Shown here one piece after another: positions 23,119-30,808 of a DNA stretch of 64,000 nucleotides (within the stretch, counting starts at the first letter, position 1; every line of letters starts with the position of its first letter). The stretch comes from an uncultured Bacteroidia bacterium (lineage in GTDB: Bacteria > Bacteroidota > Bacteroidia > Bacteroidales > UBA932). Location of the stretch: NCBI GenBank assembly GCA_902779785.1, contig CACZDC010000010.1, positions 41,103 to 105,102 on the forward strand, written 5' to 3'. The notes beneath the pieces were generated by a model, which did no database searches, was not told where the DNA came from, and saw nothing but the letters and a program-made list of their open reading frames with translations. A program made the translations under genes and the position numbers.

Positions 23119-24336
23119 ATGCAGAGAGTTGTAATTACCGGTATGGGCATCTATTCCTGCCTTGGCCGGAGTTTGGATGAGGTCCGGGATTCACTCTTTC
23201 TCGGCCGCAGCGGAATCATTCTTGATCCCGTCCGCAAGGAAATGGGCTTCCGTTCCGGCCTGACGGCGGCCTTGCCCCTTCCTGAGCTGAAGGGCGAACT
23301 GCCTCGTTCCCAGAGAGTTTATATGCCGCAGCCGGCCCAGTATGCCTACTGCGCGACTAGGGATGCCCTGAAGGCGGCCGGGATAGACCAGGACTGGCTG
23401 GACTCCCACGAAGTCGGCCTTCTCTATGGCAATGACTCCACAGCCGACGCCGTCTACAAGTCCATTTCAAAGATAGTCGAGAAAAAGGACACTATGCTCT
23501 GCGGTTCCGGAGCCATCTTCCAGTCGATGAATTCGACCGTGACGATGAACCTCGGCGTCATTTTCCATCTCAAAGGCATCAATCTGACGGTTTCCGGAGC
23601 CTGCGCCAGCGGCTCCCACGCCATCGGCCTCGGCGCCCTGCTCATCCAGAACGGTCTCCAGGACATAGTCGTCTGCGGAGGGGCTCAGGAAGTCAACCCG
23701 GCCGCAACCGGCTCATTCGACGGCATTTCCGCCTTCTCGGTACGCGAGGACAATCCTAGCGCAGCCTCCCGCCCCTTCGACCGCGACAGGGACGGCCTGG
23801 TGCCGGGAGGAGGCGCCGCGACCGTAATCCTGGAAAGTTATGAATCGGCCGTCCGCCGGGGTGCGCCGATTATCGCCGAGGTCCTCGGCTATGGCTTCTC
23901 CTCCAATGGGGACCATATTTCCTCTCCCAATGTGGACGGCCCGTCGCGTTCCCTGGAAATGGCCATACGCCGCAGCGGAATCGACATCCGCGAGATAGGC
24001 TATATCAATGCCCACGCGACCTCCACCCTTGTCGGAGACGCCAACGAAGCCCGCGCGCTTTACCGCGTATTCGGCGACCAGAGGACGGAAGTGACCTCCA
24101 CCAAATCCCAGACCGGCCACGAGATGTGGATGGCGGGAGCCTCGGAGGTCATCTATTCCATACTGATGATGAAAAACGATTTCATCGCAGGCAACCTCAA
24201 CTTCAACCATCCTGACGAGGCATCAGAGAAGCTCCTGATTCCTGCCGAAAGGGTCTCCAAGCACTTCGACACCTTCCTTTCCAATTCCTTTGGTTTCGGC
24301 GGCACGAATTCCACCCTTGTCATACGGAATGTCTGA
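23119..24336 (+). CDS. FabF-like beta-ketoacyl-ACP synthase
   Basis: 405 residues from ATG 23119 (the frame is open from 23059, but the promoter -7 box is at 23092-23099). Cys162 in VSGACASGS, His299 in NAHATSTL and His334 in SQTGHEMWMAG are all present, so this is a complete, active-looking ketosynthase. It heads the plus-strand arm and may be the initiating or general elongating KS (ApeR-like). It overlaps the oxidoreductase gene by 8 bp. Confidence 0.92.
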   Translation: MQRVVITGMGIYSCLGRSLDEVRDSLFLGRSGIILDPVRKEMGFRSGLTAALPLPELKGELPRSQRVYMPQPAQYAYCATRDALKAAGIDQDWLDSHEVGLLYGNDSTADAVYKSISKIVEKKDTMLCGSGAIFQSMNSTVTMNLGVIFHLKGINLTVSGACASGSHAIGLGALLIQNGLQDIVVCGGAQEVNPAATGSFDGISAFSVREDNPSAASRPFDRDRDGLVPGGGAATVILESYESAVRRGAPIIAEVLGYGFSSNGDHISSPNVDGPSRSLEMAIRRSGIDIREIGYINAHATSTLVGDANEARALYRVFGDQRTEVTSTKSQTGHEMWMAGASEVIYSILMMKNDFIAGNLNFNHPDEASEKLLIPAERVSKHFDTFLSNSFGFGGTNSTLVIRNV

Positions 24337-25372
24337 TATCGTGGTCATAGGCGCCGGACTTGGCGGGCTGCTGTGCGGGAGCATACTTGCGCGCTCGGGC
24401 CGGAAGGTCATCGTCCTGGAACAAGGCATTCAGAGCGGAGGGGCGCTGCAGTGTTTCGTACGCGACGGCATTCGTTTCGACACCGGTTTCCACAGTGTAG
24501 GAGGACTTGAAAGCGGAGGGGCTCTGGAAAAGATTTTCCGGCCTCTGGGGCTTATGGAACTGCCCTGGGAAAGGGCGGAAGCGGATGAAGGCTTTCCTTT
24601 TCTGAGGCTTTCAAGCTTTTCCCGTGAAGTGTCTGAACTGGAACGGGAGCATATCCTGGAGCCATATCTCAAGGGGATCTGGAGGCTTCGCGGCGGAGGG
24701 CAGACACTGGTCGACGCCCTTGTCTCCGACATCCGCGCTCGCGGAGGAGAAGTGCTTCTGCGAAAGAAAGTTACATCCATAGAGAGAGGCGTCGTAAGCT
24801 GTCAGGACGGGAGCAGTTTCTCCGGAACCATAGTTTCGGATATCCATCCCCTCACGACCTTTGGGCTCTGCCGTGACCACGTCAGGCCGTCCTACCTCAG
24901 GATGCTGCGCTCCAGGGCGGACAGCCCGGGGATATTCAGCGTCTATATAAAACTCAAGCCGGGCGCTGTCGAATGGCACTCCGGCAGCATTTTCCTGGAC
25001 GGCAGGCTGATGATCCATTTCGGAGATCCCGATTCCGAGGGAAGGGCCATTTCGATGAGTCTGCTCTCCTCGGAGATTCGCGACGGCGAGGAGTGCATCA
25101 GGCTGGCCTATAAGCGTTTCTCCAGTCTTGAGGGAGCGGTTGAAAAGTATTGGACAAGTTCTCCCTCGACCTGGGAGCGCTATACCGGAACGCCCTGCGG
25201 CAGCGCATACGGGGCGGCCGGATTCATCTCCCCTCGCACGCCGGTTGCTGGCCTTTACCTTAGCGGCCAGAATATCGGTCTTCACGGGGTGCTGGGAGTA
25301 AGTATGAGCGCCCTTGCGACCTGCCGGGAAATACTTGGAAACGAAGCAATTGAAAAAATGTTCGGACTATGA
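24329..25372 (+). CDS. FAD-dependent oxidoreductase, phytoene-desaturase-like
   Basis: 347 residues from ATG 24329. Residues 4-29 carry the dinucleotide-binding fold IVVIGAGLGGLLCGSILARS and the acidic end VIVLEQG. RLRGGGQTLVDALVSDIRAR and the C-terminal GLYLSGQNIGLHGVLGV complete the pattern of CrtI/retinol-saturase-like flavoenzymes. It could desaturate or isomerise the polyene or oxidise the ring; similar genes occur in Bacteroidetes flexirubin-like clusters. It overlaps KS upstream (8 bp) and fabG downstream (4 bp). Confidence 0.85.
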   Translation: MSDIVVIGAGLGGLLCGSILARSGRKVIVLEQGIQSGGALQCFVRDGIRFDTGFHSVGGLESGGALEKIFRPLGLMELPWERAEADEGFPFLRLSSFSREVSELEREHILEPYLKGIWRLRGGGQTLVDALVSDIRARGGEVLLRKKVTSIERGVVSCQDGSSFSGTIVSDIHPLTTFGLCRDHVRPSYLRMLRSRADSPGIFSVYIKLKPGAVEWHSGSIFLDGRLMIHFGDPDSEGRAISMSLLSSEIRDGEECIRLAYKRFSSLEGAVEKYWTSSPSTWERYTGTPCGSAYGAAGFISPRTPVAGLYLSGQNIGLHGVLGVSMSALATCREILGNEAIEKMFGL

Positions 25373-26091
25373 AAAAATATGCTCTTGTCACCGGCGGAAG
25401 CCGTGGAATCGGACGCGCGATCTGCCGCAAGCTTGCCTCTATGGGCTACCACGTCCTGATCAACTATGTCTCCCGCGAAGACGCCGCGCTTCAGACTCTG
25501 GAACTGATTGGCGGGCAGGGAGAACTGATACGCTTCGACGTGGCCGACCCCGAGGCTGTGGCGGTGGCCGTTTCCGCCTGGCAGCAGGCCCATCCGGAGG
25601 AGTATATCGAGGTGCTGGTGAACAATGCCGGCATCAGGCGTGACAACTTGCTGATCTGGATGGAGCCGGAGGACTGGAGAAAGGTACTGGACACCACTCT
25701 CGGCGGGTTCTACAATGTCACAAAGGCAGTCCTCCAGCCAATGCTGCTGCATAAATACGGACGGATAATCAATGTTTCTTCCCTCAGCGGCCTGAAGGGA
25801 CTCCCCGGCCAAACCAACTACTCTGCGGCCAAGGGCGGACTCATCGCAGCCACCAAGGCGCTTGCCCAGGAAGTCGCCCGCAAGAAAGTGACAGTCAACG
25901 CCGTAGCGCCCGGTTTCATCCGCACCGATATGGTGGAAGGTCTGGACGAAGCAGCCCTTAAAAAAGACATTCCGGCCGCCCGATTCGGGGAGCCGGAAGA
26001 GGTCGCTTCAATTGTCGGCTTCCTTGCTTCCGAGGAAGCCTCCTACATCACCGGAGAAGTCATCTCCGTCAACGGCGGCCTCTACAGCTAA
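25369..26091 (+). CDS. 3-oxoacyl-ACP reductase, SDR family (FabG/ApeQ-like)
   Basis: 240 residues. TGGSRGIG (residues 8-15) binds NADP, NNAG is at 85-88, and the catalytic Ser138, Tyr151 and Lys155 are in place (NVSSLSG, NYSAAKGG). It reduces 3-ketoacyl-ACP intermediates of the polyene. Last gene of the plus arm; the candidate small-RNA promoter begins about 35 bp after its stop. Confidence 0.92.
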   Translation: MKKYALVTGGSRGIGRAICRKLASMGYHVLINYVSREDAALQTLELIGGQGELIRFDVADPEAVAVAVSAWQQAHPEEYIEVLVNNAGIRRDNLLIWMEPEDWRKVLDTTLGGFYNVTKAVLQPMLLHKYGRIINVSSLSGLKGLPGQTNYSAAKGGLIAATKALAQEVARKKVTVNAVAPGFIRTDMVEGLDEAALKKDIPAARFGEPEEVASIVGFLASEEASYITGEVISVNGGLYS

Positions 26092-26124
26092 GCAGGTCCG
26101 ATGGGGCAATAAAACAGCACACAG

Positions 26125-26155
26125 TTTGCAGATTATAAAAAATGTTGTATATTTG
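26125..26155 (+). promoter_or_regulatory. Promoter (TTTG-N19-TATATTTG)
   Basis: TTTG at 26125-26128 and TATATTTG at 26148-26155 with 19 bp between them, an exact Bacteroidetes consensus. Start near 26162, with no ORF of note before the terminator at 26235. Confidence 0.75.
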
Positions 26156-26161
26156 CACCAG

Positions 26162-26264
26162 GATTCGTCGAAGGGGAACTTCGTTTGAAGGGACGACAAC
26201 CCTCTCAAGAAAACTTGATCCGAGCCCCACATCAAAAAGTCGCTACCTGGCGGCTTTTATTTTT
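26162..26264 (+). ncRNA. Candidate small RNA of about 100 nt
   Basis: Defined by a consensus promoter and an intrinsic terminator: stem AAAAGTCGC / GCGGCTTTT (26235-26243 with 26250-26258), loop TACCTG, then ATTTTT. Before the terminator the sequence can fold CGAAG/CTTCG enclosed by TCGTC/GACGA, and TCAAG-AAAA-CTTGA. No Rfam-type family was recognised; the SRP core is absent. No protein-like ORF. Confidence 0.55.
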
Positions 26265-26289
26265 GCCCGCCGCCGGGTGAAGCCGGATG

Positions 26290-26402
26290 GGCAGGGGCTT
26301 CGAAACGGCGTGGCCACCCTCGGCCGCGTTAGAGGGAGGGGCCCAACCGTCGGGTTGGGAGGGATAGCCCCGAAGGGGCGTACCGGGACGAAGCCCCCTG
26401 CC
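26290..26402. repeat. GC-rich inverted repeat with inner hairpins
   Basis: Outer arms GGCAGGGGCTTCG (26290-26302) and CGAAGCCCCCTGCC (26389-26402), with one bulged C. Inside lie CCAACC-GTC-GGGTTGG and GCCCC-GAA-GGGGC. The block has no gene. I recall similar sequences scattered in Bacteroidales genomes, but this was not checked. Confidence 0.55.
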
Positions 26403-26464
26403 TGGAGGCGAAAACCTGCCCGCGGCTCACTGATCCACGGCACCGCCTACTGTTTGGGCGTCCT

Positions 26465-26644
26465 CCGTGCCGCCGAATGCCTGTTTCCCGGCACGGATTG
26501 CTACTTTGCCCACCTCGGTGCCGGCGAATGCCCGTTTCCCGGTACGGACCCGCGGTTTTGGAGCGTCGGTGCCCGCAAATGCCTGTTTCCCGGCACGGAT
26601 CACTGTTTTGAGACCATCGGTGCCGTCAACTGCCCTCCGGCACG
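26465..26644. repeat. Four-copy tandem repeat with a 51-bp period
   Basis: Units start at 26465, 26516, 26567 and 26618, exactly 51 bp apart. Each unit holds an imperfect palindrome of about 32 bp, e.g. CCGTGCCG ... CGGCACGG around GAATGCCTGTTTCC; the fourth is shortened. The spacers between palindromes vary. The same palindrome with the same 51-bp period occurs inverted inside the coding sequence at 49467-49602. The last copy ends 6 bp before the rnfA stop codon. Confidence 0.85.
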
Positions 26645-26650
26645 CCCAAA

Positions 26651-27253
26651 CTATTTCACCATTCCGCTGAAGCCCATAAAGGCGAGGGCGAGAATACCGA
26701 CGCTCACCAAAGCAATCGGAACGCCTTTGAATGCCTTGGGGACATCGCTGAGGGCGAGATGCTCGCGGATACCGGCGAAAATCACCATCGCGAGGCCATA
26801 GCCGAGCGATGTGGCGAAGGCATAGACCAGGGACTCGCCGAGATTCAGCAGGTGAGCCTCCCCGCCGAAGGTGAATTCTTTGGTCACAACAGTGATCGCA
26901 ACACCGAGCACGGCGCAGTTGGTGGTGATCAGCGGAAGGAAGATTCCCAGAGCCTGATAAAGCGCCGGAGAGACCTTCTTGAGCACGATTTCAACCATCT
27001 GAACCAGAGCCGCGATCACAAGGATGAAGGCTATGGTCTGCAGGAATTCCAGTTGGAAAGGCACCAGCAGATAATGGTTGATCAGCCAGGTGACAAGCGT
27101 CGCGAGAGTTATCACGAAGCAGACTGCCATAGACATTCCGCTGGCGGTGGACAGCTTGTTGGAAACTCCGATGAAGGGGCAGATTCCGAGGAACTGCGCA
27201 AGGACGATGTTATTGACGAATATCGCCGAGATTATAATCAGGAAGTATTCCAT
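26651..27253 (-). CDS. rnfA: Rnf complex subunit RnfA
   Basis: 200 residues, six membrane helices. NNIVLAQFLGICPFIGVSNK near the start and LPLITTNCAVLGVAI in the middle (each with a conserved Cys in a half-helix pair that binds the intramembrane iron) identify RnfA. The complex couples ferredoxin:NAD+ electron transfer to Na+ or H+ export. Last gene of the operon rnfBCDGEA. Confidence 0.95.
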   Translation of the reverse strand: MEYFLIIISAIFVNNIVLAQFLGICPFIGVSNKLSTASGMSMAVCFVITLATLVTWLINHYLLVPFQLEFLQTIAFILVIAALVQMVEIVLKKVSPALYQALGIFLPLITTNCAVLGVAITVVTKEFTFGGEAHLLNLGESLVYAFATSLGYGLAMVIFAGIREHLALSDVPKAFKGVPIALVSVGILALAFMGFSGMVK

Positions 27254-27255
27254 AG

Positions 27256-27843
27256 CTAGTCTTTTTTAAGGAATTTGTTGAAAAGGACCATCAGGTAGCC
27301 CAGGCAGAGGAAGGCGCCGGGGGCCATAACGAAGGCCAGCATACCGTCCCTTCCGCCGATGAAGCTCCAGCCGAATACGCTGCCGCTGCCGAGAATCTCA
27401 CGCACAAGGCCGAGAACCGTCAGGGCCAGGGTGAAGCCGAGGCCCACCCCGATGCCGTCAAAGGCCGATTCGAGGACTCCGTGCTTGTTGGCGAAGGCCT
27501 CGGCGCGGCCGAGGACTATGCAGTTCACCACGATAAGCGGGATGAAGAGGCCGAGAGTCTCATACATCGAAGGAGTGTAGGCCTGCATCAGGAACTGAAG
27601 CAGGGTGACGAAGGTCGCGATGACCACGATATAGACAGGGATATGGACCTTGTCCGGGACGACGGGGGCAATCAGGGATATGGCCATATTCGAAAGGACG
27701 AGGACGAAAAGCGTCGCAAGGCCCATCGAGAGGCCGTTTATGGCCGAAGTGGTCGTCGCCAGGGTAGGACACATACCCAGCAGAAGTACGAAGGTCGGAT
27801 TGTTCTTGACAAGACCGTCGGTAATAAGTTTGAACTTACTCAT
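27256..27843 (-). CDS. rnfE: Rnf complex subunit RnfE
   Basis: 195 residues with six helices. NNPTFVLLLGMCPTLATTTS and FIPLIVVNCIVLGRAEAFAN are the RnfE equivalents of the RnfA Cys motifs; the two subunits are paralogues facing opposite ways in the membrane. The start overlaps the rnfG end by 8 bp; rnfA follows 2 bp after its stop. Confidence 0.95.
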   Translation of the reverse strand: MSKFKLITDGLVKNNPTFVLLLGMCPTLATTTSAINGLSMGLATLFVLVLSNMAISLIAPVVPDKVHIPVYIVVIATFVTLLQFLMQAYTPSMYETLGLFIPLIVVNCIVLGRAEAFANKHGVLESAFDGIGVGLGFTLALTVLGLVREILGSGSVFGWSFIGGRDGMLAFVMAPGAFLCLGYLMVLFNKFLKKD

Positions 27844-28450
27844 TGCTCGCTTCCTCCATTGGTTTTACAGACGCGCCCGTATGGGCATTGACATCTCCGC
27901 CTATGGCCTTGACTGCTGCCACGGCGTTTTCCACGGCCAGGGTATAAGCCCTGGAAGTAATTGTAGATGCGGTAATTGCATCTACGTCACCACCGTCTTT
28001 CCTGACGCTGAGCTTCTTCTCGGCAGGATTGAAGCCCTTCCACTGGCCGATGAATTTTTCATCCGTGGAGCACTTGGCGCCTAGGCCGGGAGTCTCGCTG
28101 TGGGACAGGACGGAGGTGTTGTAAACCACGCCGTCGGGAGTGATGCCGACTATCAGGCTGAGGGGACCGCCGAAACCGACCACAGTCGATTCCACGGCAT
28201 AGCCAACCAGCCTGTCGCCGTCGACGGCCTTGTAGTAGTTGTAAGTCTTCCCGTCCACTTCGACGCTCTCGTAGGAAGTCTCAGTGAAGTGAGGCAGTAC
28301 TTCGCCTATGCTCCGCGCGGTCTTCTCGGCCGCGGCGGCATCTATGGGTTCCTTGGTCAGGGCGTAAGCACCCGCCAGTATGCCGGAGCACAGAAGGCAG
28401 GTCGTGCCGAGGACCAGCACCATATTGACAAGATTGGATTTTGCTGCCAT
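27836..28450 (-). CDS. rnfG: Rnf complex subunit RnfG (FMN-binding)
   Basis: 204 residues. A single N-terminal membrane helix (NMVLVLGTTCLLCSGILAGA) anchors a periplasmic FMN-binding domain. GPLSLIVGITPDGVVY, ETPGLGAKCS and VDAITASTITSRAYTLAV are its three conserved parts; the Thr of the last carries FMN covalently. It overlaps rnfE by 8 bp. Confidence 0.93.
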   Translation of the reverse strand: MAAKSNLVNMVLVLGTTCLLCSGILAGAYALTKEPIDAAAAEKTARSIGEVLPHFTETSYESVEVDGKTYNYYKAVDGDRLVGYAVESTVVGFGGPLSLIVGITPDGVVYNTSVLSHSETPGLGAKCSTDEKFIGQWKGFNPAEKKLSVRKDGGDVDAITASTITSRAYTLAVENAVAAVKAIGGDVNAHTGASVKPMEEASNE

Positions 28451-28453
28451 AGT

Positions 28454-29434
28454 TTACCTCCCGAATTTTTTCTGTTTGAAAGCCATATTGATAAGCGGAA
28501 CGAAGGAGTTCATTATCAGTATGGCGAAGCTGACGCCTTCGGGATAAGAACCGAAGTAACGGATCATCATTGTCAGCAGTCCTATGCCGACGCCGAAGAT
28601 GACGCCTCCCCAGACGCTCATAGGACTGGTCACGTAGTCAGTTGCCATAAAACAGGCACCCAGCACGAGACCGCCGGTGAGAAGGTTGAAGACAGGGCCG
28701 GTGAAGCGGGACGGATCCACGCCCCAGAAGATGAGAGCCGTCAGGGCGACGGTGCCGAAGATGCTCAGGGTGATCCAGGGCTTGATGACCTTGCGGACGC
28801 AGAGATAGATGAAACCGGCAAGAAGGGCCAGGGCGCAGGCCTCGCCGGCCGAGCCGCCGAGGTTGGCGTAAAGCATAGTCGCGTAGTCATAGCCGTTCGC
28901 GGCCATTATTTCCTGCACGCTGCTTCCCTGCATCAGGCCTTCCTGGACGGCGCCGAGAGGCGTAGGTCCCGAAACCGCATCGACCACTCCCTGAGGCGCT
29001 CCCCAGGTAGTCATATAGGTAGGGAAGGAAACCAGCAGGAAGACACGGCCGACGAGTGCAGGGTTCCAGATGTTCTGCCCGAGGCCGCCAAAGGTCATTT
29101 TGGCAATGCCCATAGCCACCACCGCGCCGATGAAGACCACCCACCAGGGAGTGGTGTACGGCAGGTTCAGGGCGAGCAGGATACCGGTAACGACGGCTGA
29201 AAGGTCGCCAATCGTCGAGTTCTTATGAAGAAGATAACGAGTGATTGCGTATTCCAGGATTACGCAGGAGCCCACGCTCACTCCCATCACGAGAATCTCT
29301 CTCCATCCATAGAAGACGAAGGAGACGATAACTGCGGGGAGCAGGGCTATCACGACATCCAGCATCAGGCTTCTGGTGGAGTCCTTGCTGTGGATGTGAG
29401 GTGAAGGAGATATTATCATTTTTCCCATAATCAT
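28454..29434 (-). CDS. rnfD: Rnf complex subunit RnfD (FMN-binding membrane subunit)
   Basis: 326 residues with many membrane helices; SPSPHIHSKDSTRSLMLDVV at the start is typical of RnfD/NqrB. The covalent FMN site lies in DAVSGPTPLG: here GPT replaces the more usual GAT, with the acceptor Thr kept. ATG codons at 29434 and 29428 are both possible; the first overlaps the rnfC stop. Confidence 0.93.
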   Translation of the reverse strand: MIMGKMIISPSPHIHSKDSTRSLMLDVVIALLPAVIVSFVFYGWREILVMGVSVGSCVILEYAITRYLLHKNSTIGDLSAVVTGILLALNLPYTTPWWVVFIGAVVAMGIAKMTFGGLGQNIWNPALVGRVFLLVSFPTYMTTWGAPQGVVDAVSGPTPLGAVQEGLMQGSSVQEIMAANGYDYATMLYANLGGSAGEACALALLAGFIYLCVRKVIKPWITLSIFGTVALTALIFWGVDPSRFTGPVFNLLTGGLVLGACFMATDYVTSPMSVWGGVIFGVGIGLLTMMIRYFGSYPEGVSFAILIMNSFVPLINMAFKQKKFGR

Positions 29435-30807
29435 TACTTTTTAGCGGCTTCGGCAGCGGCTTTCGCAGCTGCGGCACGGGCCCGGATTGCGCCGAGGACG
29501 GCTCCTTTGCCCATACGGATATTGTCGAGAAGAGGAATGTTTGCAGGGCAGGAATAGAGGCAGCAGCCGCATTCTATGCAGTCCTGGATGGCATTTTCCT
29601 CCAGGGCCTCCATATCTCCGGCTTTCACCAGACGGTTCAGCAGGAAGGGTTCCAGACCCATAGGACAGGCATTCGCGCATTTGCCGCAGCGGATACAGGC
29701 GGAGGCAGGCTTGCGACGGGTTTCAGCCTCGGTAAGAAGCAGGAGCGCGCCGGTTCCCTTTACAGTGGCAGCGTCCAGGTTGGCCACGGCCCTTCCCATC
29801 ATAGGACCGCCGCTGATAATCTTCGCGGCACTCTCGGGAACACCTCCGACCGCGTCCAGGATAAAGCGCAGGGGCGTTCCGACGCGGACCAGCAGGTTCG
29901 CCTGCTGCGCTGCGCAGGCTCCGGTGACGGTCACTGAATTGTCGATGATAGGTTTATTCTTCTGGACGGCGTCGTACACCGCGAGGGCGGTCGCGACATT
30001 CTGGACAACGGCGCCGACCGAAATCGGAAGGGCGCCCGAGCCGACCTGACGGCCCATCACGGCGTCGATAAGCTGCTTCTCACCGCCCTGAGGGTAACGC
30101 ATCTTCATAGTCATTACCTCGATGCCCTCATAGCCAAGTTTGGCGATGACCTCGCGGATATGGACAATTGCTTCCGGCTTGTTCTCCTCTATCGCGATGG
30201 TGCAGGGGACATTGCCCATTACCTGGCGGAGGATGGCCGCACCGATGACGACCTGCTCGCCTTTTTCAAGGAGGGTACGGAAGTCAGAGGTAAGGTAAGG
30301 CTCACATTCACAGCCGTTTATGATTACCCTCTCGCACTTGGAGCCGGGAGGCGGCATAAGCTTGACGTGGGTCGGGAAGGTGGCGCCGCCGAGACCGACG
30401 ACTCCGCCGAGACGGATCTTCTCGATTATGGCCTTGTTGTCGGAAGGGATGGCAGTCACGAGAGTCTCGCTCCTGTCGATGCCCTCGGCCCACTCGTCAC
30501 CTTCAACCGCGATTTCTATGGTCATCACAGGATTCCCGGCAAGGTCCGCGCGAGGGGCGATGGACTTGACCGTTCCGGAGACAGATGAGTGGATGAAGGC
30601 TGAAACGAAGCCGCCGGGCTCTGCTACGACCTGACCGACCTTGACCTTGTCCCCGACGGCGACCACCGGCTTGGCGGGCGCCCCGATGTGCTGGGACATA
30701 GAAATATAGACGGTCGGAGGTATGGCCAGAGGCTTGATCCGGCAGTCGCGGGATATCTTGTTGTCGTGCGGATGGACACCGCCTATTGAGAATGTTCTTT
30801 TGCCCAT
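29434..30807 (-). CDS. rnfC: Rnf complex subunit RnfC (NADH-binding, Fe-S)
   Basis: 457 residues. FSIGGVHPHDNKI at the start, the NADH/FMN Rossmann-like domain with LGGATFPTHVKL, and two [4Fe-4S] motifs, CIRCGKCANACPMGL and CIECGCCLYSCPANI. An Ala/Lys-rich tail ends the protein. It is the cytoplasmic site of NAD+ reduction. Confidence 0.95.
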   Translation of the reverse strand: MGKRTFSIGGVHPHDNKISRDCRIKPLAIPPTVYISMSQHIGAPAKPVVAVGDKVKVGQVVAEPGGFVSAFIHSSVSGTVKSIAPRADLAGNPVMTIEIAVEGDEWAEGIDRSETLVTAIPSDNKAIIEKIRLGGVVGLGGATFPTHVKLMPPPGSKCERVIINGCECEPYLTSDFRTLLEKGEQVVIGAAILRQVMGNVPCTIAIEENKPEAIVHIREVIAKLGYEGIEVMTMKMRYPQGGEKQLIDAVMGRQVGSGALPISVGAVVQNVATALAVYDAVQKNKPIIDNSVTVTGACAAQQANLLVRVGTPLRFILDAVGGVPESAAKIISGGPMMGRAVANLDAATVKGTGALLLLTEAETRRKPASACIRCGKCANACPMGLEPFLLNRLVKAGDMEALEENAIQDCIECGCCLYSCPANIPLLDNIRMGKGAVLGAIRARAAAAKAAAEAAKK

Positions 30808-30808
30808 A

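Noticed and set aside
26465-26644. CRISPR array
   Set aside because: Four units only, palindromic and imperfect, period 51 with spacers of 19 bp, no leader and no cas genes in the window.
26142-26801. 219-codon plus-strand ORF running through the sRNA, cruciform and repeats into rnfA
   Set aside because: It is antisense to rnfA at its end and consists of repeat-derived CFPGTD-type segments; no domain, no sensible start.
28100-29200. 366-codon plus-strand ORF opposite rnfG and rnfD
   Set aside because: Shadow ORF; both rnf genes are secure and the antisense translation is His/Glu-rich without domains.
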